DNA of 6,682 bases. It comes from Opitutales bacterium. Lineage in GTDB: Bacteria > Verrucomicrobiota > Verrucomicrobiia > Opitutales > JAFGAQ01. Where the stretch lies: NCBI GenBank assembly GCA_028704125.1, contig JAQVLM010000186.1, positions 1 to 6,682 of the forward strand, given 5' to 3'. A model generated the notes under the pieces. That model searched no databases and was not told the origin of the DNA. It saw only the letters and a list, made by a program, of their open reading frames with translations. Shown piece by piece: positions 5,994 through 6,682 of this stretch (position 1 is its first letter; every line of letters starts with the position of its first letter). Both the position numbers and the translations under genes were made by a program.

Positions 5994-6682
5994 ATGCCAA
6001 AAAGAGCAGACATCAACAAGATCCTGATCATCGGTTCAGGTCCAATTGTGATCGGCCAAGCCTGCGAGTTCGACTACTCCGGCACCCAAGCCTGTAAGGC
6101 CTTGCGTTCCCTGGGATACAAAATCGTGCTGGTGAATTCCAACCCGGCTACGATCATGACCGATCCCGAGATGGCCGACCAGACCTACGTGGAGCCCCTC
6201 AACGAGTATGCGCTCACCGAAATCATCAAAAAGGAGCGGCCCGATGCTCTCCTCCCCAATCTGGGTGGACAGACAGGTTTGAATCTTTCTTCGGCGTTGG
6301 CCAAGAGCGGGGTGCTCGATCAGTATGGGGTCAAAGTGATCGGGGTCTCGATCGACGCGATTGAGCGGGGTGAGGACCGGACGGTGTTCAAGGAAACGAT
6401 GCTTTCACTGGGTATCGATATGCCGCGCAGCAAAGCGGTGAATACGCTTGTGGATGCCGAGAAGGTGGCGGGCGAACTCGGGTTTCCCGTAGTGATCCGC
6501 CCCGCCTATACGATGGGTGGAACGGGCGGTGGCTTGGTCTACAATGTTGAGGAATTCCGCACGGTTGCCGCGCGAGGGCTGAGTGCCAGCCCGGTGCACC
6601 AAATCCTGGTTGAGGAGTCGGTTCTCGGCTGGGAGGAGCTGGAGCTCGAGGTGGTGCGGGATGCGAAGAACCAGATGATCAA
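5994..6682 (+). CDS. carB: Carbamoyl-phosphate synthetase large subunit, N-terminal part (runs off the window)
   Basis: The first 229 residues of a protein normally about 1,070 long. CarB makes carbamoyl phosphate from bicarbonate, ammonia delivered by CarA, and two ATP, feeding pyrimidine and arginine synthesis. Visible are the pre-ATP-grasp segment 'IIGSGPIVIGQACEFDYSGT' (12-31), 'NSNPATIMTDP' (48-58), 'LPNLGGQTGLNL' (87-98) and the first ATP-grasp domain: Arg129 in 'GEDRTVF', Arg169 in 'VVIRPAYTMGGTGGG' (166-180), and Glu215 in 'GWEELELEVVRD'. These fall at the same numbers as in the E. coli enzyme, so the carboxyphosphate-forming site is intact and the start at 5994 is well supported. No SD precedes the ATG; the upstream sequence is pyrimidine-rich. 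carA is not directly upstream, so the two subunits are not in a carAB operon here. Confidence 0.97.
   Translation, partial: MPKRADINKILIIGSGPIVIGQACEFDYSGTQACKALRSLGYKIVLVNSNPATIMTDPEMADQTYVEPLNEYALTEIIKKERPDALLPNLGGQTGLNLSSALAKSGVLDQYGVKVIGVSIDAIERGEDRTVFKETMLSLGIDMPRSKAVNTLVDAEKVAGELGFPVVIRPAYTMGGTGGGLVYNVEEFRTVAARGLSASPVHQILVEESVLGWEELELEVVRDAKNQMI

Overview
The window looks like ordinary chromosomal DNA from a Gram-negative bacterium. Outer-membrane lipoprotein and meso-diaminopimelate (mDAP) genes indicate a diderm envelope with mDAP peptidoglycan. The gene mixture, moderate-to-high G+C content and patchy use of Shine-Dalgarno (SD) sites fit a member of the PVC superphylum such as Verrucomicrobiota. 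That placement is an inference from general resemblance; no rRNA or marker phylogeny is available here.

Layout, left to right. (1) Positions 1-1049: the 3' end of thymidylate kinase (tmk) overlaps by 11 bases the start of holB, the delta' subunit of the DNA polymerase III clamp loader. This is a replication operon. (2) Positions 1118-1996: a CPBP/CAAX-type intramembrane metalloprotease, same strand. (3) Positions 2100-2684: an OmpA/Pal-like outer-membrane lipoprotein with a clear lipobox, followed by a plausible intrinsic terminator. (4) Positions 2685-3016: about 330 bases with no convincing gene but with coding-like base composition. (5) Positions 3017-4003: meso-diaminopimelate dehydrogenase (ddh) with a good SD site. 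(6) Positions 4131-4955: an FkbM-family methyltransferase that is clearly lower in G+C than its neighbours, probably acquired. (7) Positions 4987-5760, minus strand: cmoA, carboxy-SAM synthase for wobble-uridine tRNA modification, convergent with the FkbM gene. (8) Positions 5761-5993: a divergent intergenic region with a repeated motif whose complement lies just upstream of the next start codon. (9) Position 5994 to the end: the first fifth of carB, the large subunit of carbamoyl-phosphate synthetase.

The genes do not form one pathway. tmk-holB serves nucleotide supply and replication. The lipoprotein and ddh both serve the cell wall and envelope. cmoA serves tRNA modification, and carB serves pyrimidine and arginine synthesis. 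No tRNA or rRNA gene, CRISPR array, transposase or phage gene was seen. I found no strong case for an undescribed system. The best leads are the unexplained 2738-3000 block, the low-G+C FkbM insertion, and the carB leader with its complementary repeats.
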